A stretch of 64,000 bases of DNA from Planctomycetia bacterium. GTDB taxonomy: Bacteria; Planctomycetota; Phycisphaerae; Phycisphaerales; SM1A02. Location of the stretch: the NCBI GenBank assembly GCA_005776885.1, contig SXOD01000011.1, positions 49,552-113,551 of the forward strand, in the 5' to 3' direction. Below, one piece after another: positions 36,901-44,870 of the stretch (positions are counted from its first letter, which is position 1; every line of letters begins with the position of its first letter). Under the pieces are notes generated by a model that searched no databases, was not told where the DNA came from, and saw nothing but the letters and a program-made list of their open reading frames with translations. Both the position numbers and the translations under genes were made by a program.

Positions 36901-37622
36901 ACGGTGCGTTGGGCGGACGGCGGCTGCTCATGGAGTCCAAGAAACTGTCGACCCAGCAATCGAGTGTGCTGGAGCAGTTGGAAGCGATTTCGTCGGAACC
37001 CGATGTTGGCGCAAGCGCAGCCTTCCAGGAGGCACACCGCGTGGCACGCGAGGCGGCGATGTCTGCCGGTTCCGCGCTCAATGAAGGTCGAGTGGATGAC
37101 CTCGTCACTGGCGACGTGGAAGTGGTCCGAGACGTCATCGTGAGCATTGCCGATGCGCTGGCCAGCGAGTCACAGGCACGGGATCGATTTGGGCGAGACC
37201 AGCTCGCCGGCGGTGACCAGGGTGCCGGTGGCGGCGGTTCGGGGCCGGAGGAAGGTGAACTCCCGCCAGCTGCTGAGCTCAAGTTGCTCAAGTCGCTGCA
37301 AGGGCACCTGAGCCGGCGGACGCGCCAGATTTCAGAGGGATCGCCCCCAAGGCGCGGCGAGGCGGCCGACTTGGCGGCTCGACAGAAGTCGGTGGCCAAG
37401 CTGGTGCAGGATCTGGCCGACAAACTGGAGGAGAAGGGTGGCGAGGATGGGGCGCCCGGGACCGGCACACGTGCCCCAGGAGGGACGAAAGAGCGAGACC
37501 CTGCCGGCGCTGGCCCCGGAATCCGCGAAATACCAGACGGATTCGGCTTGCCTTCTGGTCGGGATGTCCGAAACTTGAAGGACGGGCCGACAAGTAGTGA
37601 GTTGGCGGAGTGCCGATCATGA
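33981..37622 (+). CDS. very large coiled-coil membrane protein, DUF4175-like
   Basis: A 1213-residue protein. Two N-terminal transmembrane helices (about residues 30-48 and 52-72) and a third near 150-165 are followed by an immunoglobulin-like beta region to about 530. A ~500-residue Ala/Glu/Gln/Arg-rich coiled coil (for example REAAAQLEQAATEAGHAREA) comes next, with polyQ near 935, and a Gly/Pro-rich tail. The arrangement resembles DUF4175 proteins of alpha-proteobacteria and planctomycetes. The start is TTG at 33981 after AGGAAGG and overlaps the previous gene by eight bases; GTG codons at 34011 and 34020 are alternatives. Likely a structural membrane-spanning element of the MoxR-linked system. 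Confidence 0.75.
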   Translation: MRSRGPIQGTVREVRTRVRAALIVERALSVGAWFVAAGVALMALDWLLVLPSLFRVIDFIIGVAALFTCVHCLIVPATQFRPRLVDIARRIERAVPSTRGRLASALEFEITRVASPFAESVQQAVMPALREARHARVVDRHVLGRHAKWAALALAVAALPWLVDRQLASIGTQRLLQPWSSARWPASTNVESLVEMTHAARGMAVRLRAALTKGDPATTDVLIQWRLLAVDGSWTTREAIAPRQPDGTYEFLLEPGLAERVDFTFSTHDAESLEQVVRFVDPPTVRLVQLTVQPPAYASAVRDVVSTESTIDAVVDGVVVRADPALEGSRIDVTLWIANAPPCPSDSANEADFAAWVSRQWRPGGGAAEPAAAMSVACEGDHWKLSWNVLGNDFLDVTPTDQRGLSAPSALRVVVDAIPDERPSATMEEPAQDERVVGQADVNIVGQLADDVGLVWGAVEVERIRVGEGQTQVVSIREAIQGTAAEFKQHLSLSAVDGGCVAGDQLEVRVLAQDLAGEALGHPPVSSVVRRLRVVSRAQFEQDVASAAQAIRSQVVRADGRQEEVERASATDRRAIAQQVEVGDRIAAARDAARQLVDRLGRNGLEGESLSQAAREAAAQLEQAATEAGHAREAMQRAGEEGDAGDEAGAEAASNEAREAQRSVRDALATAAGLLERDDDLWSLRRDMERIEERLDAAQAAREALSPESAGKRAEELGARDRDRSQQAARETEQATDQARDVLDELRQRADAMAQSNPERAQAMRDAAQRAERAGLTESLEQSAEASRQNQQDQAQQSADAARAALGQMEEALEQEEKLQLESLRRKLASLVERLTALVAQSTQLAEAAAGPAAARDVADGIITLFHNTGAAQDEAGALGPDGLSMVKSISRASEQQSTAATMLRASTADRAAAAEAMGRSTLALQEALDVATAREAQAEQQQQQQRLKALRGKYLALLPEQEAVVQGVVAARDGALGGRRLLMESKKLSTQQSSVLEQLEAISSEPDVGASAAFQEAHRVAREAAMSAGSALNEGRVDDLVTGDVEVVRDVIVSIADALASESQARDRFGRDQLAGGDQGAGGGGSGPEEGELPPAAELKLLKSLQGHLSRRTRQISEGSPPRRGEAADLAARQKSVAKLVQDLADKLEEKGGEDGAPGTGTRAPGGTKERDPAGAGPGIREIPDGFGLPSGRDVRNLKDGPTSSELAECRS

Positions 37623-38512
37623 GACGCAGACCAAACTTCATGGCGGCGACGGACAGGCATTGCGCGTTGGCATCGAGGTCGAGATCGAGATCGACGTCGA
37701 GATCGAGATCGATTTCGGCGTTGGCGTTGGTGTTGGTGTTGGCGTTGGCGTCGTGGTTGCCAGTGGCCGCCTCCACGTCCAGCGCGGCTGTCGCGCCCCA
37801 CACCCAGGCTGGGCAGGGTGGCGATGCTGCTGCAGGTGAAGGCGACGCTGACGCCGCCAGAGACCTCACGCCACAACTGAAGTCGCTGGACGAACTGTTG
37901 GGCCTGGTGGTGATCGAGGAGGGAGCCAACAGCCAATCGGCAGATGGGGTGCGGCCGGGCGAACTGGACGAGGCATTCTCGGATGGAAAGCCCGTGGATC
38001 GAATGCGGAAGGTCCAATACCTGCTTGAGCAGGCCAGTGAGGCGATCGGGGATGAGGATTATTCACTGGCAACGCAGCGCCTCCAGGAACGTGCGGCGAA
38101 GATGATCGATGACCTGCTTGCCGATGCGGAGCGACAGCAGCAGCAGCGTCAATCGTCGTCGTCGAGCGGGTCTTCGTCGGGCAAGCCGCAACAGCAGGAT
38201 GGGCAGGGCGGCCAGTCGCCACAAGACAAGATGGCGGACAAGGATGGGAGCCAGCAAGCGCAGTCGGGCGAGCGGAACAAGGGTGATCGACGGCAGGACC
38301 AGGCCAACGGGGAGCAGGATGCCGACCACATGCCCGATCGTGTCGATGGCGACGCCTCCGGTGCGATGGAAGCGACGGCGATTGAGTGGGGCTCGCTGCC
38401 ACCACGGGTCCGGGACGTGCTTCGACAGGGCTTGCGTGAACGAATGAGCACTCCCTATCGTGCCTGGACAGAGGCGTACTTCCGCCGCATTGCCGAGGAG
38501 AGCCGTCGATGA
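37619..38512 (+). CDS. secreted low-complexity Q/G/D-rich protein
   Basis: A 297-residue protein with a remarkable signal peptide: an Arg-Ser repeat n-region and a Leu-Ala-Val repeat hydrophobic core, both encoded by hexanucleotide repeats. The mature part has a short helical segment (KPVDRMRKVQYLLEQASEAI...ATQRLQERAAKMIDDLLADAE), a long disordered Gln/Ser/Gly/Asp stretch, and a conserved-looking end (WGSLPPRVRDVLRQGLRE) seen in similar proteins of planctomycete MoxR clusters. Starts and stops overlap neighbours (ATGA both sides). Function unknown; position suggests it binds the coiled-coil protein or the next secreted protein. Confidence 0.7.
   Translation: MRRRPNFMAATDRHCALASRSRSRSTSRSRSISALALVLVLALASWLPVAASTSSAAVAPHTQAGQGGDAAAGEGDADAARDLTPQLKSLDELLGLVVIEEGANSQSADGVRPGELDEAFSDGKPVDRMRKVQYLLEQASEAIGDEDYSLATQRLQERAAKMIDDLLADAERQQQQRQSSSSSGSSSGKPQQQDGQGGQSPQDKMADKDGSQQAQSGERNKGDRRQDQANGEQDADHMPDRVDGDASGAMEATAIEWGSLPPRVRDVLRQGLRERMSTPYRAWTEAYFRRIAEESRR
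37673..37753 (+). repeat. two adjacent hexanucleotide repeat arrays coding a signal peptide
   Basis: TCGAGA-type hexamers (37673-37714, seven units with variants, encoding Arg/Thr/Ile-Ser) are followed almost directly by GCGTTG/GTGTTG hexamers (37718-37753, encoding Ala-Leu and Val-Leu). Together they make the basic and hydrophobic parts of the signal peptide of the gene at 37619. Confidence 0.8.
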
Positions 38513-39597
38513 TGTTCGCGGCAATCGCATGTGCCAGCCTGATCGCCGCGCAGGTGGTCCCGGGGACGGCGACGGGGACGGCGACAGGGACCGGGACCGG
38601 GCCAACAACGGCACCCAGTCAGGAAGCAAGCCGCGGTGCGGAGAGCACGCCCGCCGTCGGCGAGATCACGCCAGCGATGCTGGACTCGGTGGAACGCGGC
38701 CTTAAGGCCCTGGCGGAACTCCAGAATCCAGACGGGTCCTTTGGGCGCGGTCGATACGGCCGGCACGCCGGCATCGCCGCGCTCTGCGGGCTGGCCTTCA
38801 TGGCGGATGGCAATACACCCACGCGTGGGCCGTACGCCGAGCAGGTCCGCAAGGCACTTGACTTTGTGCTCGAGAGCGTCAACGACAGCGGGTTGATCGC
38901 GGATCCATCCAGCCATGGGCCGATGTATGGGCACGGTTTCGCGACCCTGTTCCTTGGCGAGGTGTATGGCATGGATCCAGGCGACCCGCGTCTGCGGGAT
39001 GCCCTGGTGCGCGCCGTGCGACTTATCCAGACCAGCCAGAATGACGAGGGTGGTTGGCGCTACAACCCCGTGCCCAACGACGCCGACATCTCCGTGACCA
39101 TCTGCGAGATCATGGCGTTGCGCAGCGCGCGCAATGCGGGGATCAAGATTCCCAAGGACGCCATCGACGCCGCCGTGCGATACGTCCGGCAGTGCCAGAA
39201 TCCCGACGGCGGCTTCCGCTACACGATGGGCCCCGGCAGCAGTGGATGGCCCCGCACCGCAGCCGGGGTCGCGAGCCTTTTCTATGCCGGGATCCACGAT
39301 GACGAGTCCATCGAGCGGGGCTTGGGCTACATCGAGCAATCCAACGTGATCGGCGGAGGTGGCCCCTTCTCGCAGGCGCACTACTTCTATGGGCACTATT
39401 ACGCCGCGCAGGCCATGTACTTGGCTGGCGGCGAGCGCTGGGCGTCGTGGTGGCCAGCGGTCCGCGATGAGCTGGTGGATCTCCAGACCGACGCCGGCAC
39501 TTGGATGGACCACAGCGCCGGAGAACCCTACGCGACCGCGATGGCGCTCATCATCATGCAGATGCCCAAGCGATACCTCCCCATCTTCCAGCGATGA
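38509..39597 (+). CDS. secreted prenyltransferase/squalene-cyclase-fold protein
   Basis: A 362-residue protein with a short signal peptide (MMFAAIACASLIAAQ), a Gly-Thr/Ala-Thr repeat linker and an alpha/alpha-barrel of the prenyltransferase and squalene oxidase repeat type. QW-like repeats include LQNPDGSFGRGRYG, QNDEGGWRYNP and CQNPDGGFRYTM. The DxDD catalytic motif of squalene-hopene cyclases is not visible, and secretion argues against terpene chemistry; such barrels in planctomycetes are of unknown function and may bind protein or glycan. ATGA overlaps on both sides tie it to the MoxR run. Confidence 0.82.
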   Translation: MMFAAIACASLIAAQVVPGTATGTATGTGTGPTTAPSQEASRGAESTPAVGEITPAMLDSVERGLKALAELQNPDGSFGRGRYGRHAGIAALCGLAFMADGNTPTRGPYAEQVRKALDFVLESVNDSGLIADPSSHGPMYGHGFATLFLGEVYGMDPGDPRLRDALVRAVRLIQTSQNDEGGWRYNPVPNDADISVTICEIMALRSARNAGIKIPKDAIDAAVRYVRQCQNPDGGFRYTMGPGSSGWPRTAAGVASLFYAGIHDDESIERGLGYIEQSNVIGGGGPFSQAHYFYGHYYAAQAMYLAGGERWASWWPAVRDELVDLQTDAGTWMDHSAGEPYATAMALIIMQMPKRYLPIFQR

Positions 39598-40904
39598 ACA
39601 TGACGCGTCCAACACGGCGCACGACACCACACCAAGGCGTGCAGGCCAGGGGCCGCGCACTCCTGCTTGGCGTGGCTGCGACTTCGATGGTGCTGTCCAC
39701 TCGCGCTCCCGCCACAGACGAGATCGTTTCCGACGGGACAGTGGTTGCCGTCCTGGCGGATCGGGCCATTGAGATGCCGTGGTCCGAGGTCATTCTCTGG
39801 ACCGGCGAGCGGTTTCCCGGCGCGTTGGCCACGTCGCTTGAACGGTCCCTGTTGGAGGAGGAGGCGCGCGTCGAAGTGCCGGACGAGACACTGTTGTGGC
39901 GGCACGAGCTGCTGGGGGTGATGGCCTTCCCATTCGAGTGGGTGCGTGCCATCCAGTTCACGCCCACGGCCGTGGCCAGTCGACCAGGCGAAGCGATCAC
40001 CGAAGATGTCGTCACACTGACCAATGGCGATCGCGTGAAGGGGGTCGTCGCGTCGATTGGCGATCGCATCGTGGTTGACGTGGATGGGGCTGTGTCGGCG
40101 CGACGGGCACTGGAATCGGCGGATGTGGAGAGCGTGTGGCTCGTTGGGTCGCCATCCTCACCAGGAAGCCCCCGCCACTGGCTGGCCGACGGAACAATCG
40201 TGGACGCTGCGGCACCGGGGGCGATTGCACGCTCGTGGCAGCGGAAGCTTGGGCAGGTGGCGGCGGGGTCGTCGACGCTGTTCGATTCAAGGCGTGTGCA
40301 GCCACTCTCGGAGGCGATCCAGTCGAGGAGCGCGGTGGCCGGCGTGCTCCCCGCGGCACAAGCGCCAGCGATAGACGCCGAGACCGCCGAACGGCCAAGC
40401 CGGGAGCCACTTCGTGCGGGCGAGATCCGGATGGACGCACCATCAAGGGTGGAGGGGGTGATGCCGTTCAATGTGGGAGTGATCAACTGCCGTGCCTTCG
40501 CGGAGAGCCCGCGTGTCAACGGCGTGATCGCCGTGTGGCAGCAAGGCCACGTGGTGGCCGAGTGGCCGATGGTTGGCGCGTCGCACGTCACGGAGAGTCA
40601 TGGCACATCCGTCACCCCCGCCGCCGCCTCCATCACCCCTGGATGGCGTGACCCGCGCCGGGGCGTCACGGTGGAGGCTCGATTGGAACGCGGGCCGTTC
40701 ACCATCGAGTTCCGCGAGGGTGGCGATGGCCCCATCGGCGATCGAGTGGACCTGCGAGAGGGCTTGCTGATCGACGCGACACGCGCGGCAGCAAGCGATG
40801 CAGCAAGCGACGCACCGAGCGATGCTCCAAGCGATGCTCCAAGCGATGCACCAAGCGCCCAGGATCGTTTCACCGGCCGCCGCAGGGCAAGCCCCACGGG
40901 CTGA
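39594..40904 (+). CDS. secreted protein with Sm-like NGD motif and repeat tail
   Basis: A 436-residue secreted protein, last gene of the MoxR run. Its signal sequence (RGRALLLGVAATSMVLSTRAPA) is preceded by a longer polar stretch. Around residue 140 it has TLTNGDRVKGVVASIGDRIVVDVDG, a small beta-barrel pattern recurrent in planctomycete secreted proteins. The C-terminal half is beta-rich; the tail contains an SDAP tetrapeptide repeat. The last ~307 bases overlap the end of comEC on the other strand. The SDAP part and the following ~20 residues may therefore be late additions. Function unknown. Confidence 0.7.
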   Translation: MNMTRPTRRTTPHQGVQARGRALLLGVAATSMVLSTRAPATDEIVSDGTVVAVLADRAIEMPWSEVILWTGERFPGALATSLERSLLEEEARVEVPDETLLWRHELLGVMAFPFEWVRAIQFTPTAVASRPGEAITEDVVTLTNGDRVKGVVASIGDRIVVDVDGAVSARRALESADVESVWLVGSPSSPGSPRHWLADGTIVDAAAPGAIARSWQRKLGQVAAGSSTLFDSRRVQPLSEAIQSRSAVAGVLPAAQAPAIDAETAERPSREPLRAGEIRMDAPSRVEGVMPFNVGVINCRAFAESPRVNGVIAVWQQGHVVAEWPMVGASHVTESHGTSVTPAAASITPGWRDPRRGVTVEARLERGPFTIEFREGGDGPIGDRVDLREGLLIDATRAAASDAASDAPSDAPSDAPSDAPSAQDRFTGRRRASPTG

Positions 40905-42517
40905 CGGGCGACCCACAGGAAGAGCAGTGTCACGGCGAGCGTGGTTGGGGGCGTGATCCACGCAACGGAGTCCGGGAGGGTGATGGCGATCGCCGCCCCC
41001 GGGATGGCTGCGCCAACGTGGGCGACCCACGTGAGCGCCCACGCACACGCCGCGGCCGGCATCGCGAAGCATGTTCCGATGGCGGGCGAGAGCATGGCGG
41101 CCACGACGGCGATCGACCCCAACACGATGCCGCCGGCAGCGGCCGGTGAGGCCACGACCGTGAGCAATGGACCCCAGAAGGCAACCACCTCGAAGTGACA
41201 CCAGACGATGGGGATGGTGGCGAGCCATACTCGCAGGCTGAGTATGAACGCCAGCGCAGCGCCGGCGAGCAGGCCGTGGCCAAAAGAACGGGTTCGCCAG
41301 CGTTCATCGATGAGGTTGTGGTCGATCCGCTGTGCGTCAAGCAGCGCGATGACGGCGACGAAGCTCATCTGGAAGCCTGGCCGGAGCGAGGCGTGTGGAT
41401 CGTCCGCCATGAGCAGGATGGCCACCCACGCCAAGAGCGCATGCGGCGTGAAATGCAGTCCAGCCAGCGCCGCCATGCCCGCGACGATGCCCATCATGGC
41501 TGCGCGCGTGGCGGAAATGTCCGGCTGCACGGCCAGCGCGAAGAGCACGGCTCCGACCAGCAGCAGGATCGAGCGGCCGCGATGGCGCAGGAGAAACCAA
41601 CGGCCAAGCCAGAGCAGGCCACCAGCCAGGATCGCCACATTGAATCCACTGATCGCCACGAGGTGCGTGAGCCCCGTTGTCGCAAAATCAGCCAGCGCAG
41701 GAGCCGCCCCCTCGCGTTCGGTGCCGATCACCATGCAGGCCAGGATCGAGCGCGATTCTCGCTCAGGCCACGGCGCGCTGGCGGCTCGAAGGGCTCGCCC
41801 GGTCGCGGCTCGAGCCCGGCAACGCATGGCGGCCAGCCATTCACCTGGCGACGATGGCCGTGCCGGGCGCCATCCAGTGGCTGGAATGATCATCGTGCCC
41901 GCTGATCCCCTCACCGATCTGGCCGTGGCTTCCGCACCGCCGAAAGCCCTCGGCGGCTTCCACCAGGTCATGGTGTCGATCACTTCACCGGGTTGTGGCA
42001 TCGAGGCAAGGGCGGCGCGTCGGGCGACATGGTCGTCCACGGGCGTCGCCAACTCAAACTCCAGGTTGACGGGGCGCCGAATGGGGTGGCCATTGATCGA
42101 GAGGAGTTCACCGCCATGCACCGGATCACCTTGCTTCCAACGTGACTTGTTGGCACGCGGCTCGCCGATGGCGATGGTGGCTCGAGTCAAGATGCCCTCG
42201 ACCGGCAGCTGGCCAATCGTCTCGCGCCATCGTTCACGCTCGACGTGGGCCAACTGGAGGCCGACGGCCGCTGCGACCAAGACGATCGAGGCGTGGAGTG
42301 CTCGCCGGGCGCTGGAGGCGACATCAGGCGCCAATGGTTCGTGGTGGAGCACGATGTACACGAAGGAAGCAATCGACAGTGCGGCGACACCGACGCCCCC
42401 GAGCAACCACGGTGCCCACGATTGTGTCCATCCACAGGCCAGGCCACAGCCACAGCCAAGCCACAAGCCCCACGCGACCGTGAGTGGGAGGCACTCTTCT
42501 CGTTGGACATCCATCAA
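40598..42517 (-). CDS. comEC: ComEC/Rec2-type DNA-uptake channel
   Basis: A 639-residue polytopic membrane protein with the ComEC competence domain: ESRSILACMVIGTEREGAAPALADFATTGLTHLVAISGFNVAILAGG followed by alternating hydrophobic helices. The N-terminal ~230 residues contain two helices and a beta domain of the DUF4131 type. There is no C-terminal MBL domain, as in shorter ComEC forms. It should translocate single-stranded DNA across the inner membrane. After about residue 535 the protein turns into a GASL tetrapeptide repeat and a Ser/Arg-rich tail read through bases that also encode the end of the convergent gene, so the functional protein may end near 40900. Confidence 0.82.
   Translation of the reverse strand: MMDVQREECLPLTVAWGLWLGCGCGLACGWTQSWAPWLLGGVGVAALSIASFVYIVLHHEPLAPDVASSARRALHASIVLVAAAVGLQLAHVERERWRETIGQLPVEGILTRATIAIGEPRANKSRWKQGDPVHGGELLSINGHPIRRPVNLEFELATPVDDHVARRAALASMPQPGEVIDTMTWWKPPRAFGGAEATARSVRGSAGTMIIPATGWRPARPSSPGEWLAAMRCRARAATGRALRAASAPWPERESRSILACMVIGTEREGAAPALADFATTGLTHLVAISGFNVAILAGGLLWLGRWFLLRHRGRSILLLVGAVLFALAVQPDISATRAAMMGIVAGMAALAGLHFTPHALLAWVAILLMADDPHASLRPGFQMSFVAVIALLDAQRIDHNLIDERWRTRSFGHGLLAGAALAFILSLRVWLATIPIVWCHFEVVAFWGPLLTVVASPAAAGGIVLGSIAVVAAMLSPAIGTCFAMPAAACAWALTWVAHVGAAIPGAAIAITLPDSVAWITPPTTLAVTLLFLWVARQPVGLALRRPVKRSWALGASLGASLGASLGASLAASLAAARVASISKPSRRSTRSPMGPSPPSRNSMVNGPRSNRASTVTPRRGSRHPGVMEAAAGVTDVP
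40791..40859. repeat. 12-bp tandem repeat coding on both strands
   Basis: Five copies and a partial sixth of a 12-bp unit (CCAAGCGATGCT type; units begin at 40791, 40803, 40815, 40827, 40839, 40851). On the plus strand it encodes SDAP repeats in the secreted protein; on the minus strand GASL repeats in ComEC. Confidence 0.85.
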
Positions 42518-42618
42518 GCCGCATCATCACATGGAATGCGGCACACACCCACGGGCACACCTTTTTTCTTCTGGTGCCACACGCACCCGCCTGCGCGCTG
42601 CGGCGACGATTGTGTGCG

Positions 42619-43809
42619 TCAATGCTCGGCTGGGTCGTGGTGGCCGTTGCTCACGGCGATGAGCCGGTCAAGCGTTCCCGCGGCGGCGCCGGAAGAGATG
42701 GCCTCGCGCGCCAGGTCCACCCCGTGGCGCATGTCGCGGGCAAAGTCGGCGGCGACCAGGGCGGCAGCGCTGTTGATGACCAGCATGTCGCGAGCGGTTC
42801 CGTGCATCGAGCCATCAAAAAGTTCGATGATCCATTCGGCGGCCTGCGAGGCGCTGTCTGGCACGCGCGCGAGCGGGTTGCTCTTGGAGATGCCCACCTC
42901 TTCGGGGTGGAAGAGGCCGCGCTCCAGTTGACCATCGCGCACGCTCACCATGATGGAGTCGGCCCCGGTGGAAATCTCATCCAGTCCATCAAGGGAGTGA
43001 ATGACGAGCGCGCGGCGCGTGCCAAGCCGGATCATCGCGCCCGCCACCGGCTCCACAAACTGCTTGGCGTACACGCCCATGAGCTGGCAGCCGGCGCCGG
43101 CTGGATTGGTGAGCGGACCCAGCAGATTGAAGATCGTGGGGAAGCCAAGGATCTTGCGAACGGGCATCGCATGCTTGGCCGCCGGGTGGTGCTGCACCGC
43201 GTAGCAGAAGCAGACCCCGACCTGCTCCAGGCAGGTGCGCTGGACATCGCGCGTGGCGTTGATGTTGACGCCGAGGGCTTCCAGGACTTCCGCGCTTCCT
43301 CGACCCGTCCGCGACTTGTTGCCCGCCTTGGCGACTCGAGCCCCGCACGCCGCCGCGACGATCGCAGACGCTGTACCAACATTGAATGTCTTTGGCGCGC
43401 CGCCGGTGCCGGCTGTGTCCAGGATCGCCTCGCGAGGGAGCGATGTGGGGACGGGGTCGCAGTGCAGGCGCATCACGCTGGCCGCACCGGCCAACTCCTC
43501 GGCGGTGGGAACGCGCGTGGCGAGGAGGGCCAGCAGTGCGCCCACCTCCGCCGGGTGTGCGCGGCCTCGCATCATCGAGGTGAAGGCCGTCACCGTGTCC
43601 TCATAGGAGAGGCTGGCCCCAGCCGCGAGGTGCCGAAGCGCAGCGGTGAGGTCTCCCTCACCTTCGGATCGATGGAACTCGGCGGGACCGAGTGCGGGAG
43701 CCGGTGACGAGGCGGGTCGGGCATCGGGCGTTGCATCGGGCGTTGGTGCGCTGCTCACGGCGTGAGCGTAGCGCGATCGGGTGTTGCGGGATAGGCTGCC
43801 GCGCTTCAT
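42619..43809 (-). CDS. trpD: anthranilate phosphoribosyltransferase
   Basis: TrpD joins anthranilate and PRPP in tryptophan synthesis. The 396-residue protein has the PRPP loop DTAGTGGAPKTFNVGTASA, the GSAEVLEALGV segment, FNLLGPLTNPAGA, and the DEIS/D metal region LDGLDEIS. The motif normally read KHGNR is KAGNK here, so the anthranilate-contacting His is replaced by Ala. A ~50-residue low-complexity N-terminus precedes the domain. The start at 43809 has GAGGA upstream; a GTG at 43761 is an alternative that would leave more room for promoters shared with the divergent lgt. Confidence 0.88.
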   Translation of the reverse strand: MKRGSLSRNTRSRYAHAVSSAPTPDATPDARPASSPAPALGPAEFHRSEGEGDLTAALRHLAAGASLSYEDTVTAFTSMMRGRAHPAEVGALLALLATRVPTAEELAGAASVMRLHCDPVPTSLPREAILDTAGTGGAPKTFNVGTASAIVAAACGARVAKAGNKSRTGRGSAEVLEALGVNINATRDVQRTCLEQVGVCFCYAVQHHPAAKHAMPVRKILGFPTIFNLLGPLTNPAGAGCQLMGVYAKQFVEPVAGAMIRLGTRRALVIHSLDGLDEISTGADSIMVSVRDGQLERGLFHPEEVGISKSNPLARVPDSASQAAEWIIELFDGSMHGTARDMLVINSAAALVAADFARDMRHGVDLAREAISSGAAAGTLDRLIAVSNGHHDPAEH

Positions 43810-43823
43810 CGCGTCCGATCCTC

Positions 43824-44834
43824 ATGGCATCGATCCTTCACACACTGGACCCATTCGCGCTGGAGATTTCGCCCGGCATGGGCGTGCGCTGGTATGGGCT
43901 GGCGTACTTGACCGGATTCATCGTCGCGTGGATGGTCCTGCGGTGGATGGCCAGGACCGGGCGATCCATGATGACGGTCCGCAACGCGGATGACTTCGTG
44001 ACGGCGATGGTGCTGGGTGTGCTGGTGGGTGGTCGAGTTGGCCATGTTGTGTTGTATGAGCCATCGCTCCTGTGGACCTTTGGTTCCAGCTTCCCATTCT
44101 GGGGACTCCTGGAGATCCACAAGGGTGGCATGTCCAGCCACGGCGGGATGGCCGGCGTGGCGGTCGCGGTGATCTGGTTTGCGCGGACGCGTGGCCTCCC
44201 AGTGCTTCATGTCATGGACTGCTCCGCGTTCATCTGCTGCCCGGGACTGATGTTTGGCCGGCTGGCCAACTGGGTGAACGGCGAGCTGTGGGGTCGCGCG
44301 CTGCCGGAATCGATGCAGGCGAGCGCCCCGTGGTGGAGCGTCAAGTACCCGACACAGGTCTACGAGCCGAGCTTCGATCTGTCCCTGGCCGAACCCGCCC
44401 GGGCGGCACTGGCGGCCTCGGGTGGCGGCGGCGGCGCTGGTGGAACGGAGGCGTTGAGCGCGCAGTGGCCGCAGTATGTGGTGCAAGCGTGCTACTCCGG
44501 GAATCGAGCCGTCATCGATGCGCTGGAACCCGCCCTCACCGCCTACTACCCCAGCAACTTCTTCCAGGCGATCACGGATGGGCCGATCTTGATGGGCGTG
44601 CTGGCGCTGGTGTGGCTCAAGCCGCGCAAGCCAGGCGTTGTGGCCGGCTGGTTCCTCATCACCTACGGCGTGCTGCGCGAGGTCACGGAGCAGTTCCGGG
44701 AGCCGGACTCGGGGGTCTCCTATGTGGGCCCAATGACGCTCCCGATGTTCATCTCGGTGGTGATGGTCGTGGTGGGCGGCGGGATGGTGGTCGTCTGCGC
44801 GCGGCGGCGGGTTGCCCCATCCCCGTTGGGCTGA
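43824..44834 (+). CDS. lgt: prolipoprotein diacylglyceryl transferase
   Basis: Lgt attaches diacylglycerol to the lipobox cysteine of prolipoproteins, the first step of lipoprotein maturation; several candidate lipoproteins are encoded in this window. The 336-residue membrane protein has ISPGMGVRWYGLAYLTGF, the VGGRVGHVVLYEP segment, HKGGMSSHGGMAGV, the signature GRLANWVNGELWGR, and the C-terminal REVTEQFREPD. An insertion around residues 190-240 (Gly-rich, GGGGGAGG) lies between the usual YPTQVYE motif and the last helices, making it longer than the typical 260-300. The start at 43824 gives the standard short N-terminus. Confidence 0.92.
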   Translation: MASILHTLDPFALEISPGMGVRWYGLAYLTGFIVAWMVLRWMARTGRSMMTVRNADDFVTAMVLGVLVGGRVGHVVLYEPSLLWTFGSSFPFWGLLEIHKGGMSSHGGMAGVAVAVIWFARTRGLPVLHVMDCSAFICCPGLMFGRLANWVNGELWGRALPESMQASAPWWSVKYPTQVYEPSFDLSLAEPARAALAASGGGGGAGGTEALSAQWPQYVVQACYSGNRAVIDALEPALTAYYPSNFFQAITDGPILMGVLALVWLKPRKPGVVAGWFLITYGVLREVTEQFREPDSGVSYVGPMTLPMFISVVMVVVGGGMVVVCARRRVAPSPLG

Positions 44835-44867
44835 TCGGAATCGACGTTTTTTTGGTCGAATCTGATC
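44833..44867. terminator. hairpin between convergent lgt and ppgK
   Basis: GATCGGAATCGAC and GTCGAATCTGATC form a 13-bp inverted repeat with two mismatches around a T7-containing loop. It overlaps the lgt stop and ends just before the end of the convergent kinase gene, fitting a bidirectional terminator. Confidence 0.45.
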
Positions 44868-44870
44868 AAT

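Noticed and set aside
35420..38017. An 865-codon open frame on the minus strand, Ser/Ala/Arg-rich
   Set aside because: It mirrors the Ala/Glu/Gln coiled-coil gene on the plus strand; its low-complexity composition is the complement of that coding pattern.
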